Source: Thermodesulfobacteriota bacterium
GTDB taxonomy: Bacteria; Desulfobacterota; SM23-61
DNA: 5,011 nt
Direction: 5' to 3'
Assembly (NCBI GenBank): GCA_030018715.1
Contig: JASEHN010000268.1
Span: forward strand, 1 to 5,011
A program made the translations under genes and the position numbers. Below, piece after piece: positions 1 to 5,011 of this stretch (the first letter of the stretch is position 1; each line of letters begins with the position of its first letter). A model generated the notes under the pieces. That model was not told the DNA's origin, searched no databases, and was given only the letters and a program-made list of their open reading frames with translations.

Positions 1-26
1 GGCCCTCAACAAAGGCTTTTATACCA

Positions 27-54
27 TTTTTTCAAATCGCTAAACTGTTACAAA
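27..54 (+). promoter_or_regulatory. Putative promoter/operator of the phosphatase gene (copy 1 of a shared element)
   Basis: Three blocks are seen: TTTTTTCAAA at 27-36, GCTAAA at 39-44 and TGTTACAA at 46-53. The same blocks with the same spacing recur upstream of the M50 protease gene on the opposite strand (4981 to 4955), with mismatches only at the two bases 37-38 and at base 45. The last block reads as an extended -10 (TG, one base, then TACAAA at 49-54). The T-run 16 bp upstream is a poor match to a -35 box. The element ends about 32 bp before the phosphatase ATG, a normal leader length. It could equally be a regulator's binding site. The repetition is seen; the promoter role is inferred. 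Confidence 0.45.
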
Positions 55-85
55 ACATCAAATGTGAAAGGAATGCCTGAAAAAC

Positions 86-868
86 ATGGAATCTTTTAAA
101 AAAATAGCCATCTTGGCGGCGAAGGAAGCCGGGCTTCTTTTGAAAAATAAACTTGGCCAGAGAAGAAAAGTGGCCTACAAGGGAGCAGTCAATTTAGTTA
201 CGGAGATGGACCTCCTTGCCGAAAAAGTCATCGTTTCCACCATCAGCCGGCACTATCCGACTCACAATATATTAGCCGAGGAAAAGACTATAAAGCAGGA
301 AAATTCTCCTTTCCGCTGGATTATCGATCCCTTAGACGGAACCACCAATTATGCCCACGGCTACCCGGTTTTTTGCGTCTCTATCGCCCTGGAAAAGTCC
401 GGGGAAATAATCCTTGGCGTAGTTTATGACCCGACGCGCGAAGAACTTTTCCTTGCCGAAAAAGGGAAAGGAGCGCGTCTGAACGGGAAAAAAATCCATG
501 TGTCTTCAGTCCCCAAATTATCCCTTAGCCTCCTGGCTACTGGATTCCCCTATGACCTGCGGGAAAGTCCGGTCAACAATTTCGACCATTTTCATAATTT
601 TGCCCTCCGGGTCCATGCCGTAAGAAGGGCCGGTTCTGCGGCCCTGGACCTCTGCTACGTGGCTTCGGGGCGTTTTGACGGGTTCTGGGAAATGAAGTTA
701 GGACCCTGGGACATGGCTGCCGGAAGCCTGATTGTTCAGGAAGCCGGGGGGAAAATTTCCGATTTTTCCGGGGAAAACCTCGGCCTGAATGGACAACACG
801 TTTTAGCCAGCAATGGAAAGATTCACCGGGAAATGTTGGAGATTTTAAAAATGGGGAAATCATGGTGA
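86..868 (+). CDS. suhB: Inositol-1-monophosphatase family protein (SuhB-like)
   Basis: A 260-residue Mg2+-dependent, Li+-sensitive-type sugar phosphatase of the IMPase/FBPase superfamily, usual length for the family and cytosolic (no signal peptide). The metal and catalytic motifs are intact: AEE at 64-66, the signature DPLDGTTN at 81-88 (metal ligands D81 and D84), and WDMAAG at 208-213 (D209), followed by the usual EAGG at 219-222. Likely reaction: myo-inositol-1-phosphate to inositol, although members also take fructose-1,6-bisphosphate, NADP or histidinol phosphate, and the motifs do not separate these. In enterobacteria SuhB also works in rRNA antitermination; nothing here tests that. 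The ATG at 86 is preceded by AAAGGA at 67-72, a rather long spacing of 13. The in-frame ATG at 62 is followed at once by TGA, so it is not the start. The gene stands alone on the plus strand and converges with the glycosyltransferase. Family assignment is firm, substrate is not. Confidence 0.93.
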   Translation: MESFKKIAILAAKEAGLLLKNKLGQRRKVAYKGAVNLVTEMDLLAEKVIVSTISRHYPTHNILAEEKTIKQENSPFRWIIDPLDGTTNYAHGYPVFCVSIALEKSGEIILGVVYDPTREELFLAEKGKGARLNGKKIHVSSVPKLSLSLLATGFPYDLRESPVNNFDHFHNFALRVHAVRRAGSAALDLCYVASGRFDGFWEMKLGPWDMAAGSLIVQEAGGKISDFSGENLGLNGQHVLASNGKIHREMLEILKMGKSW

Positions 869-889
869 AAAATAACGATTTCAGGGAAG

Positions 890-945
890 GCAGGAATCAG
901 AAGTCAGAAGTCAGATGTCAGAACCACTTGCGCCTTACGCCTCAC
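890..945. repeat. Degenerate heptanucleotide array in the convergent gap
   Basis: Seven-base units run in constant register. TCAGAAG occurs at 897 and 904, with variants TCAGATG at 911 and TCAGAAC at 918. CACTTGC (925), GCCTTAC (932) and GCCTCAC (939) follow without losing the 7-bp phase. The plus strand switches from purine-rich units to pyrimidine-rich units at about 924/925. The last unit covers the stop codon of the minus-strand glycosyltransferase (942-944). No hairpin followed by a T-run is visible, so I do not call a terminator. The related GCGCCTT unit appears in the larger array at 3820-3974. Function is unknown. Confidence 0.8.
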
Positions 946-2177
946 GGTCCTATAAGGGAATCATAAAGGCTCAACACTTTTGGGGTAATGGCCGGCCAGC
1001 TAAATTGCTTGACTTTGGCCAAGGCCGCCAGGGTCAATTTCTTGGCTAATGGAGGATTCTCGATAACCTCCTGGATCCGGTCGGCCATGATTTTCCAATC
1101 CCCTTCCGGGACTAAAAATCCGGTTTGACCATCCTCCACCGTGTACTGGAGCCCGCCAACTCTGGAAGCGATCACCGGTGTTCCGCAGGCCATGGCTTCC
1201 AGGGCCACCATGCCGAAAGATTCATACCGTGAAGGCAAGACCAGGGCCTTGGCTGCTGAATAGAAATAGGGTAAGAGATCCTGTCGCTGTGATCCCCAAA
1301 AAGCAACCTTATCTTGTAATTTCATACGGTTGACCATCTTCCGTAACTTCTGCATTTCCTGGCTTTCAGCCCGGTGGTCTGCATCCAATTCGCCACCGAT
1401 TATGATCAACCCTAAATTATGACTGTTACTGCTCGCCAATGGTTTGCGGGAAAGATGATTGATAGCTCTGATCAATACATCAATTCCTTTAATTGCGTCA
1501 ATCCGGCCGACAAACAGAACAAATTCCCTTTCCGAAAGGCCGAGTATTTTTTTGGCTTTCATGGCCGGAAGGGGTTTAAAAAGGGTCAGATCCACCCCGC
1601 AGGGAATAACCCGGACTTTGGCGGGGTTGTGCAGGATCATTTGTTCCCTTTCCCATGGACTTGGGGCGATCAGGCAATCAGCCACATCCATGATTTGCTT
1701 TTCCACCTTTAGCCGGTCCCTGGTTTCTTTCTCCTCACCCTTCCGCCTGACTGAATTTTTCAAAACTCCTAAAGTGTGGAACATATGCACTAAAGGGATG
1801 GACCATTGGCCTTTGAGCTGCTCCCCTACCCGGCCGGAAAGCCAATAATGGGAATGCACTAAATCGTAGGAAATCTTATTCTCTTTGGCGAATTGAACGA
1901 TTCTCGCGGTAAACTCAGGCAAAAATTTCAGAATCTCGTTTTTAGGCACGGGTTCTTCCGGGCCTGCCTGGAGGTGAATGACCCGGGCCTTTTGGTCCAT
2001 GGAGACGATTCGGGAGATGTGGGGATTTTGGGATCGGGTGAATACATCCACCCGCAGGCCAAGGCGGCCCATCTCCCGGCTTAATTCGCGCACGTAAACG
2101 TTCATGCCCCCGGTTTCTTTTCCTCCGAGGGCCGCTAAAGGACAACTGTGCACGCTGAGAACGGCGATACGTCTCAT
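942..2177 (-). CDS. GT4-family glycosyltransferase, MshA-like
   Basis: A 411-residue retaining GT-B glycosyltransferase, likely cytosolic, that transfers a sugar from a nucleotide donor. The N-terminal acceptor domain has the GGMNVYV loop at 23-29 and SHYW at 109-112. The C-terminal donor domain has VGRID at 223-227 (R225) with K230, and ESFGMVALE at 319-327, whose E319 and E327 form the E-x7-E pair. These motifs resemble MshA (UDP-GlcNAc to 1L-inositol-1-phosphate) and sucrose-phosphate-synthase-like enzymes; the true acceptor could also be a glycolipid or polysaccharide intermediate. The frame is open for 41 more codons to an ATG at 2300, but those lie inside the GNAT gene and add no family sequence. 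I chose the ATG at 2177-2175, which overlaps the GNAT stop as ATGA and starts directly at the first beta strand (RRIAVLSVHS). A weak GGAAAA precedes it. It is the last gene of the operon. Residues about 242-256 form a hydrophilic insertion between core strands. Confidence 0.9.
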   Translation of the reverse strand: MRRIAVLSVHSCPLAALGGKETGGMNVYVRELSREMGRLGLRVDVFTRSQNPHISRIVSMDQKARVIHLQAGPEEPVPKNEILKFLPEFTARIVQFAKENKISYDLVHSHYWLSGRVGEQLKGQWSIPLVHMFHTLGVLKNSVRRKGEEKETRDRLKVEKQIMDVADCLIAPSPWEREQMILHNPAKVRVIPCGVDLTLFKPLPAMKAKKILGLSEREFVLFVGRIDAIKGIDVLIRAINHLSRKPLASSNSHNLGLIIIGGELDADHRAESQEMQKLRKMVNRMKLQDKVAFWGSQRQDLLPYFYSAAKALVLPSRYESFGMVALEAMACGTPVIASRVGGLQYTVEDGQTGFLVPEGDWKIMADRIQEVIENPPLAKKLTLAALAKVKQFSWPAITPKVLSLYDSLIGP

Positions 2178-3172
2178 CTTTTTTCCACACGAATCCGGTA
2201 GATTTTTTCCTCTTTGCCCCCCAGGCGATATTTGTATTCTTCCCTTCCCCGCAAGAAATTGAAACGTACCATGCCCTTTTCTATGGCCCGGCGAATACAA
2301 AGGGCAGCTAAGATAATACCGGGACTGAACCTGCTGAATTGGGGATCATACCCGGAGTTGTAAACGAATTCTGTTCCTGCAAAATCAAAAGAGAAAAACG
2401 CAGCAACCTCCTGGCCCTCGACTTTCAAAAAAGACAATTTTAGCCATCCCCTCTCCTTAAATCGAGAGGCAATCTCCCGGAAATAAGATTCCATCGCCGG
2501 GGTCATGAATTCTGCCTTGTCTTTCCGGCTCTGGCGGTGAAGGGAAAAAAAATTTTCCATTTTTTCCGGAGCGGAAGGCAAATCCTCATTCCCCGACAAT
2601 TCGAAAGTGGCTTCCCTCTCTATGCGGCGCATTTTCCGGCGAAGCTCGTGCCGGTCCTTTGAATTCAATCTTTCCAAAAAATCTTCCCAATTAGAAGGAA
2701 GGTCCAGATAGATAGCCACCTCCTCAACTTCTTTAAGCACCTTGAAGCCGCAAGATTCCATCACCCGAGGAAAAAATTGGGCCGTGGGTGAGAATTCGGA
2801 GATTCCGTCGAACTCCAGATACTCCCATGGCCCTTCCCGAAAAAAACCGGCCAGGGCCTTGAAAACCTGTTCTTCACTACCCGGGGCGACAATTAGGTCG
2901 CGGTAATCGCAAACATCCGTGCTGCCCAGAAGGGCAAGCCCGTTTTCCTCTCCTTTTGAATTCACGAAGGCCCCCAGGGCTAAAAGAGGGCCCTGGTCAA
3001 TCCGCCAAAGGATTATCTTCACCTCAAGCAAGCTTCCGAAATGCCTCAACCAGATTTCATTCCAGGCAGGGGTAAGGAACGGATTGGGATAATGGCTGCC
3101 TAAGAGAAGCGCTTCCCATTCTCCCGTCAAAGGCTCCGGAAAGGAACTTGCCTCCAGCGCTTCGATTCTCAT
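2174..3172 (-). CDS. GNAT-fold acyltransferase of the CelD/BcsL (Acetyltransf_6) type
   Basis: A 332-residue protein resembling the double-GNAT, FemAB-like proteins found in exopolysaccharide and cell-surface glycoconjugate loci. Features seen: the N-terminal NPFLTPAWNEIWLRHFG segment (30-46), typical of the family; the DYRDLIV strand (89-95); the basic helix RHELRRKMRRIE (174-185); and the C-terminal GNAT half with FFSLHRQSR (208-216), VAAFFSFDF (256-264), YNSGYDPQFSRFSPGIILAALCIRRAIEKG (271-300, the substrate and cofactor region) and FNFLRGREEYKYRLG (305-319). There is no signal peptide or membrane segment, so it probably acts in the cytosol on a sugar or lipid-linked intermediate, transferring an acyl or aminoacyl group. 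Its ATG overlaps the stop of the MBL gene (ATGA at 3172-3169), and its own stop overlaps the start of the glycosyltransferase, which argues for a joint pathway. The family is clear; donor and acceptor are unknown. Confidence 0.85.
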   Translation of the reverse strand: MRIEALEASSFPEPLTGEWEALLLGSHYPNPFLTPAWNEIWLRHFGSLLEVKIILWRIDQGPLLALGAFVNSKGEENGLALLGSTDVCDYRDLIVAPGSEEQVFKALAGFFREGPWEYLEFDGISEFSPTAQFFPRVMESCGFKVLKEVEEVAIYLDLPSNWEDFLERLNSKDRHELRRKMRRIEREATFELSGNEDLPSAPEKMENFFSLHRQSRKDKAEFMTPAMESYFREIASRFKERGWLKLSFLKVEGQEVAAFFSFDFAGTEFVYNSGYDPQFSRFSPGIILAALCIRRAIEKGMVRFNFLRGREEYKYRLGGKEEKIYRIRVEKR

Positions 3173-3762
3173 GACTGGTCCTTGTCCATCCGCAGGGGTA
3201 GAGGATAGAATGATGTTTGCCTCTCCCGCCCGACTATGGTTTCCAATCCATGACCGGGATAAATGATCGTATCATCGGGGAGGACGAAAATTTTCGAATG
3301 GATGGATGCAAGGATCATCTCTTCATCTGATCCGGGGATCGACGTATTACCGGGGCCATTGGGAAAGATAGTGTCTCCGCTGAAGAGTGTTTTTTCGCTA
3401 AGCAAACAAACTCCACCTGGCGAATGGCCCGGTGTATGCAAAACCTTTAGAGAATATTTTCCGAATGCCAGCATTTGCCCGTCTTGCAGGAAAAAATCCG
3501 GCGGTTTTTTCAATCCCCTAACATCCCCCGCATGAATCCCCACGGGGGCGCCGGCCTTATTTCTCACTTCTTCCAGGGCGCCTATATGGTCCATATGACC
3601 ATGGGTAATCAGAATATACCGGACCAATGTCTCCCCCGCTTCTTGCAGAATGCGTTGGGCCTCGGCTGCCGGATCGATAATTACGCCTTCCTGCGTCCAG
3701 GGACAGGTCAGGATATAACAATTATTTCCAAAAAACCCAACTTCAAGCCTCTTAATTTCCAT
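3169..3762 (-). CDS. Metallo-beta-lactamase-fold hydrolase, short glyoxalase-II-like (YcbL type)
   Basis: A 197-residue cytosolic MBL-fold hydrolase with a complete dinuclear metal site. THGHMDHIG at 53-61 supplies H54, H56, D58 and H59; H113 lies in HTPGHSPGG (109-117); D130 lies in FSGDTIF (127-133); and H171 lies in YPGHG (168-172). The C-terminal GRERQTSFYPL resembles the end of short GloB-like (YcbL) proteins, which lack the extra helical domain of classical hydroxyacylglutathione hydrolases. The likely activity is thioester hydrolysis, such as S-lactoyl-thiol, but the natural substrate is uncertain. The start is supported by AAAAGG at 3776-3771, 8 bp upstream; the nearby ATG at 3767 is in another frame. 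It is the first gene of the coupled three-gene set, with the heptad array immediately upstream in the spacer. Any role in the glycosyl/acyl-transfer pathway is inferred from position only. Confidence 0.9.
   Translation of the reverse strand: MEIKRLEVGFFGNNCYILTCPWTQEGVIIDPAAEAQRILQEAGETLVRYILITHGHMDHIGALEEVRNKAGAPVGIHAGDVRGLKKPPDFFLQDGQMLAFGKYSLKVLHTPGHSPGGVCLLSEKTLFSGDTIFPNGPGNTSIPGSDEEMILASIHSKIFVLPDDTIIYPGHGLETIVGRERQTSFYPLPLRMDKDQS
3179..3183 (-). promoter_or_regulatory. Ribosome binding site of the GNAT gene inside the MBL gene
   Basis: AAGGA (minus strand, 3183 to 3179) sits 6 bp before the ATG at 3172 and within the last codons of the MBL gene. Together with the ATGA overlap it fixes this start and suggests translational coupling. 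Confidence 0.6.
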
Positions 3763-3770
3763 TCCATTTT

Positions 3771-3776
3771 CCTTTT
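3771..3776 (-). promoter_or_regulatory. Ribosome binding site of the MBL gene
   Basis: AAAAGG on the minus strand lies 8 bp before the ATG at 3762, good Shine-Dalgarno spacing that decides this start. No convincing -10/-35 pair is seen between it and the heptad array, so whether the operon has its own promoter here or relies on transcripts from the M50 gene is open. Confidence 0.6.
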
Positions 3777-3819
3777 CACTAAAAGGTTAGGATCGAGATC
3801 GTAAGTCGATACATCCCCT

Positions 3820-3974
3820 GCGCCTTTTGTTTTTTATCTTTTATCCCTTACCTATTACCCATTACCTATTACCTGTTTTTTTATTGCCCTGTGCCATTCG
3901 TCCCTCATCCATCGTCTATCGTCCCTCGTCCCTCGCCATTCGTCTGTCGCCTTGCGCCTTGCGCCTTACGGTTT
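3820..3974. repeat. Degenerate heptanucleotide array between the M50 and MBL genes
   Basis: About 22 consecutive units of period 7 fill most of the 213-bp spacer. On the plus strand the units are: GCGCCTT at 3820; T-rich units at 3827-3840; TTATCCC at 3841; TTACCTA at 3848 and 3862 with TTACCCA at 3855 and TTACCTG at 3869; an 8-base unit at 3876-3883; TTGCCCT and GTGCCAT at 3884-3897; TCGTCCC at 3898, 3919 and 3926 with variants at 3905, 3912, 3933 and 3940; TCGCCTT at 3947; and GCGCCTT again at 3954 and 3961, ending in ACGGTTT at 3968. The unit changes stepwise while the register is kept, apart from one extra base in the T-run. The array is pyrimidine-rich on the plus strand, hence purine-rich in any minus-strand transcript. 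It begins 1 bp beyond the M50 stop codon. I see no promoter or intrinsic terminator in it. The rest of the spacer, 3763-3819, holds only the MBL ribosome binding site. Confidence 0.85.
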
Positions 3975-3975
3975 T

Positions 3976-4908
3976 TTAAAACCCGCTGAAAGGTACGGGA
4001 ATGAAAGTTAAAATAAAAATGGCTACGGCCACCCATCCCATAATCTTGCGCTTGCGGTCTAAAGGAACCCACCATTCCAACAAAGGGGGATGACGAAATC
4101 CCATAATGAAAAGAAGAAGTCCCCAGAAAAGCCAGCCCTGCCATCCAAAAACACCCAGGCCCAATAATCCCACAAAAACATATTTGGCGATTTTATTCTG
4201 TCTTTCCCCCAGGAGGGCATAGGCCACATGTCCTCCATCTAATTGCCCGATGGGTAAAAGGTTGAGGGAGGTGACTAAAAGGCCGATCCAACCGGCAAAC
4301 CCGACCGGGTGGATGACAATATTAAAACCTTCGGGGATGGGACCAACCACCAGCCAGCTCAATAAGGAAAGGAGGAGGGACGACCCCAGGGTCGTCCCCA
4401 CCTGCCCTTGTATCATCTTCACTTCCGAAAGCTGAAGCCCCAGGATGAGAAGGGGGATAGAGACAGCGATGCCCACCAGGGGTCCGGCTGCGCCCACGTC
4501 TAATAGGATCCGCCGGTCCCGCACGGGTGAAAGTATTTTGATGAAAGCCCCAAAGGTGCCGATAAAAGAAGGCGCCGGGATAAAATAGGGTAAGGTAACA
4601 TTGAGTCCATGCTTTTTGGCCACCAGGTAATGCCCCAGCTCATGCGCCAGGAGAATGCCCAGCAGGGAGAAGGAAAACGGAATCCCTTTGAAAATCTGCT
4701 CGGGATTTTTCAAGGGGTTCACCCCCTCCTGGAGCGCTCCGGCTAAAAGAGTTGTAGCCAGGGTGAGGATAAACAGGATAAAATTAACCGCGATCCGGGG
4801 CCTGGGGTAAATCGGGGCTGGATAAAGCCCATCCTCCATATATTCCGGCCTGGTTGATTCCTCAATTTTATTTCTTTGCCAAAATTTCCTAAAATCCATT
4901 TTTTCCAC
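3976..4908 (-). CDS. M50 site-2-protease-family membrane zinc metalloprotease
   Basis: A 310-residue polytopic inner-membrane protein with the intramembrane metalloprotease signature: HELGH at 89-93 (zinc ligands H89 and H93, catalytic E90) and NLLPIGQLDGG at 216-226 (third ligand D224). Between them lies the G-x-F-G loop FIGTFGAFIKI (115-125) typical of the family. A charged N-terminal tail (1-38) precedes about eight hydrophobic segments, near 39-59, 78-98, 134-158, 172-190, 201-219, 240-255, 257-271 and 288-306. No PDZ or CBS domain is present, unlike RseP or SpoIVFB-type relatives; the arrangement resembles the compact EGY-like branch. Its target is unknown; family members cleave transmembrane anti-sigma factors or other membrane substrates. 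The start at 4908 is GTG; an in-frame ATG three codons later (4899) is a real alternative. AAAAGGGGGG at 4919-4910 lies too close to the GTG and rather far from the ATG, so the start is unsettled. The gene is probably a separate unit from the downstream operon. Confidence 0.9.
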   Translation of the reverse strand: MEKMDFRKFWQRNKIEESTRPEYMEDGLYPAPIYPRPRIAVNFILFILTLATTLLAGALQEGVNPLKNPEQIFKGIPFSFSLLGILLAHELGHYLVAKKHGLNVTLPYFIPAPSFIGTFGAFIKILSPVRDRRILLDVGAAGPLVGIAVSIPLLILGLQLSEVKMIQGQVGTTLGSSLLLSLLSWLVVGPIPEGFNIVIHPVGFAGWIGLLVTSLNLLPIGQLDGGHVAYALLGERQNKIAKYVFVGLLGLGVFGWQGWLFWGLLLFIMGFRHPPLLEWWVPLDRKRKIMGWVAVAIFILTFIPVPFSGF

Positions 4909-4945
4909 GCCCCCCTTTTAAAATAACAAAAGACACCCCTTCAGG

Positions 4946-4990
4946 CAACACATATTGTAACACTTTAGCTCTTTGAAAAAAGGTGTGTTG
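4946..4990. repeat. Small inverted repeat flanking the M50 promoter element
   Basis: CAACACA at 4946-4952 and its exact reverse complement TGTGTTG at 4984-4990 bracket the putative promoter with 31 bp between them. The arms are short and could be chance; if real they could be half-sites for a regulator. No equivalent pair is seen around copy 1 near the phosphatase gene. Confidence 0.25.
4954..4981 (-). promoter_or_regulatory. Putative promoter/operator of the M50 protease gene (copy 2 of the shared element)
   Basis: On the minus strand, TTTTTTCAAA (4981-4972), GCTAAA (4969-4964) and TGTTACAA (4962-4955) repeat the element upstream of the phosphatase gene with identical block spacing. Here the extended -10 is better: TG, one base, then TACAAT at 4959-4954, one base off the sigma-70 consensus. 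There is no good -35; the T-run lies 16 bp upstream. It ends 46 bp before the GTG and 55 bp before the alternative ATG. Confidence 0.5.
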
Positions 4991-5011
4991 TAAAGGCCAA
5001 GGAATTCCAGG

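Noticed and set aside
18..23. TTTATA as a -35 box paired with the -10 of the shared element, and TTTACA at 4994-4989 for the other copy
   Set aside because: Spacing to the -10 is about 25 and 29 bp, too long for sigma-70 and different between the two copies.
573..863. Minus-strand open frame opposite the phosphatase gene
   Set aside because: Arginine/proline-rich shadow of the clear phosphatase coding sequence.
869..941. Bidirectional intrinsic terminator between the convergent genes
   Set aside because: Expected by position, but no stable GC-rich stem followed by a T-run could be found on either strand.
1419..1848. Two overlapping plus-strand open frames opposite the glycosyltransferase
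   Set aside because: They mirror a well-conserved minus-strand gene, have no recognisable domain and no evident ribosome site.
2178..2300. 41-codon N-terminal extension of the glycosyltransferase frame
   Set aside because: It lies wholly within the GNAT gene, has no family similarity, and the ATG at 2177 gives both the ATGA overlap and a start at the first beta strand.
3820..3974. CRISPR array
   Set aside because: The units are 7 bp and contiguous, with no 20-40 bp repeats separated by unique spacers and no cas gene.
3905..4144. Minus-strand open frame running from the M50 gene into the heptad array
   Set aside because: Alternative-frame shadow of the M50 3' end; its C-terminus is just translated heptad repeat.
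5001..5008. GGAATTCC palindrome at the window end
   Set aside because: A short palindrome containing an EcoRI recognition site; no context supports a regulatory role.

Overview
The window looks like chromosomal DNA of a Gram-negative, probably anaerobic bacterium of the former Deltaproteobacteria (Desulfobacterota) or a relative. This is inferred from moderate base composition, the mix of gene families, and period-7 intergenic repeats that I recall from environmental contigs of such lineages. The sequence alone does not fix the taxon, and I see no phage, transposase, CRISPR or RNA gene.

Layout: a short promoter region (1-85) leads into a plus-strand inositol-monophosphatase-family gene (86-868). 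All other genes lie on the minus strand and converge on it. Read in their own direction they are: an M50 site-2-protease-type membrane metalloprotease (4908 to 3976); a 213-bp spacer filled largely by a degenerate heptanucleotide array; then three tightly coupled genes: a small metallo-beta-lactamase-fold hydrolase (3762 to 3169), a CelD/BcsL-type GNAT acyltransferase (3172 to 2174) and a GT4 glycosyltransferase resembling MshA (2177 to 942). Both junctions among these three are 4-bp ATGA stop/start overlaps, so they very probably form one translationally coupled operon. A second, shorter heptad array fills the convergent gap at 890-945 and runs over the glycosyltransferase stop codon.

Function: the GT4 glycosyltransferase and the GNAT enzyme point to making or decorating a glycoconjugate or small glycoside. 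The MBL-fold protein is probably a glyoxalase-II-like thioesterase, and its link to that pathway is unknown. The phosphatase may act on inositol phosphate or a similar sugar phosphate. It is notable beside an MshA-like enzyme, whose family can use inositol phosphate as acceptor, but no other thiol-biosynthesis gene is visible.

The two least ordinary signals are outside the genes. First, there are two period-7 arrays whose unit sequence changes along the array while the 7-bp register is kept. Second, a 27-bp element (24 matching positions) lies upstream of both the phosphatase gene and the M50 protease gene, at opposite ends of the window and pointing inward, and looks like a shared promoter or operator.
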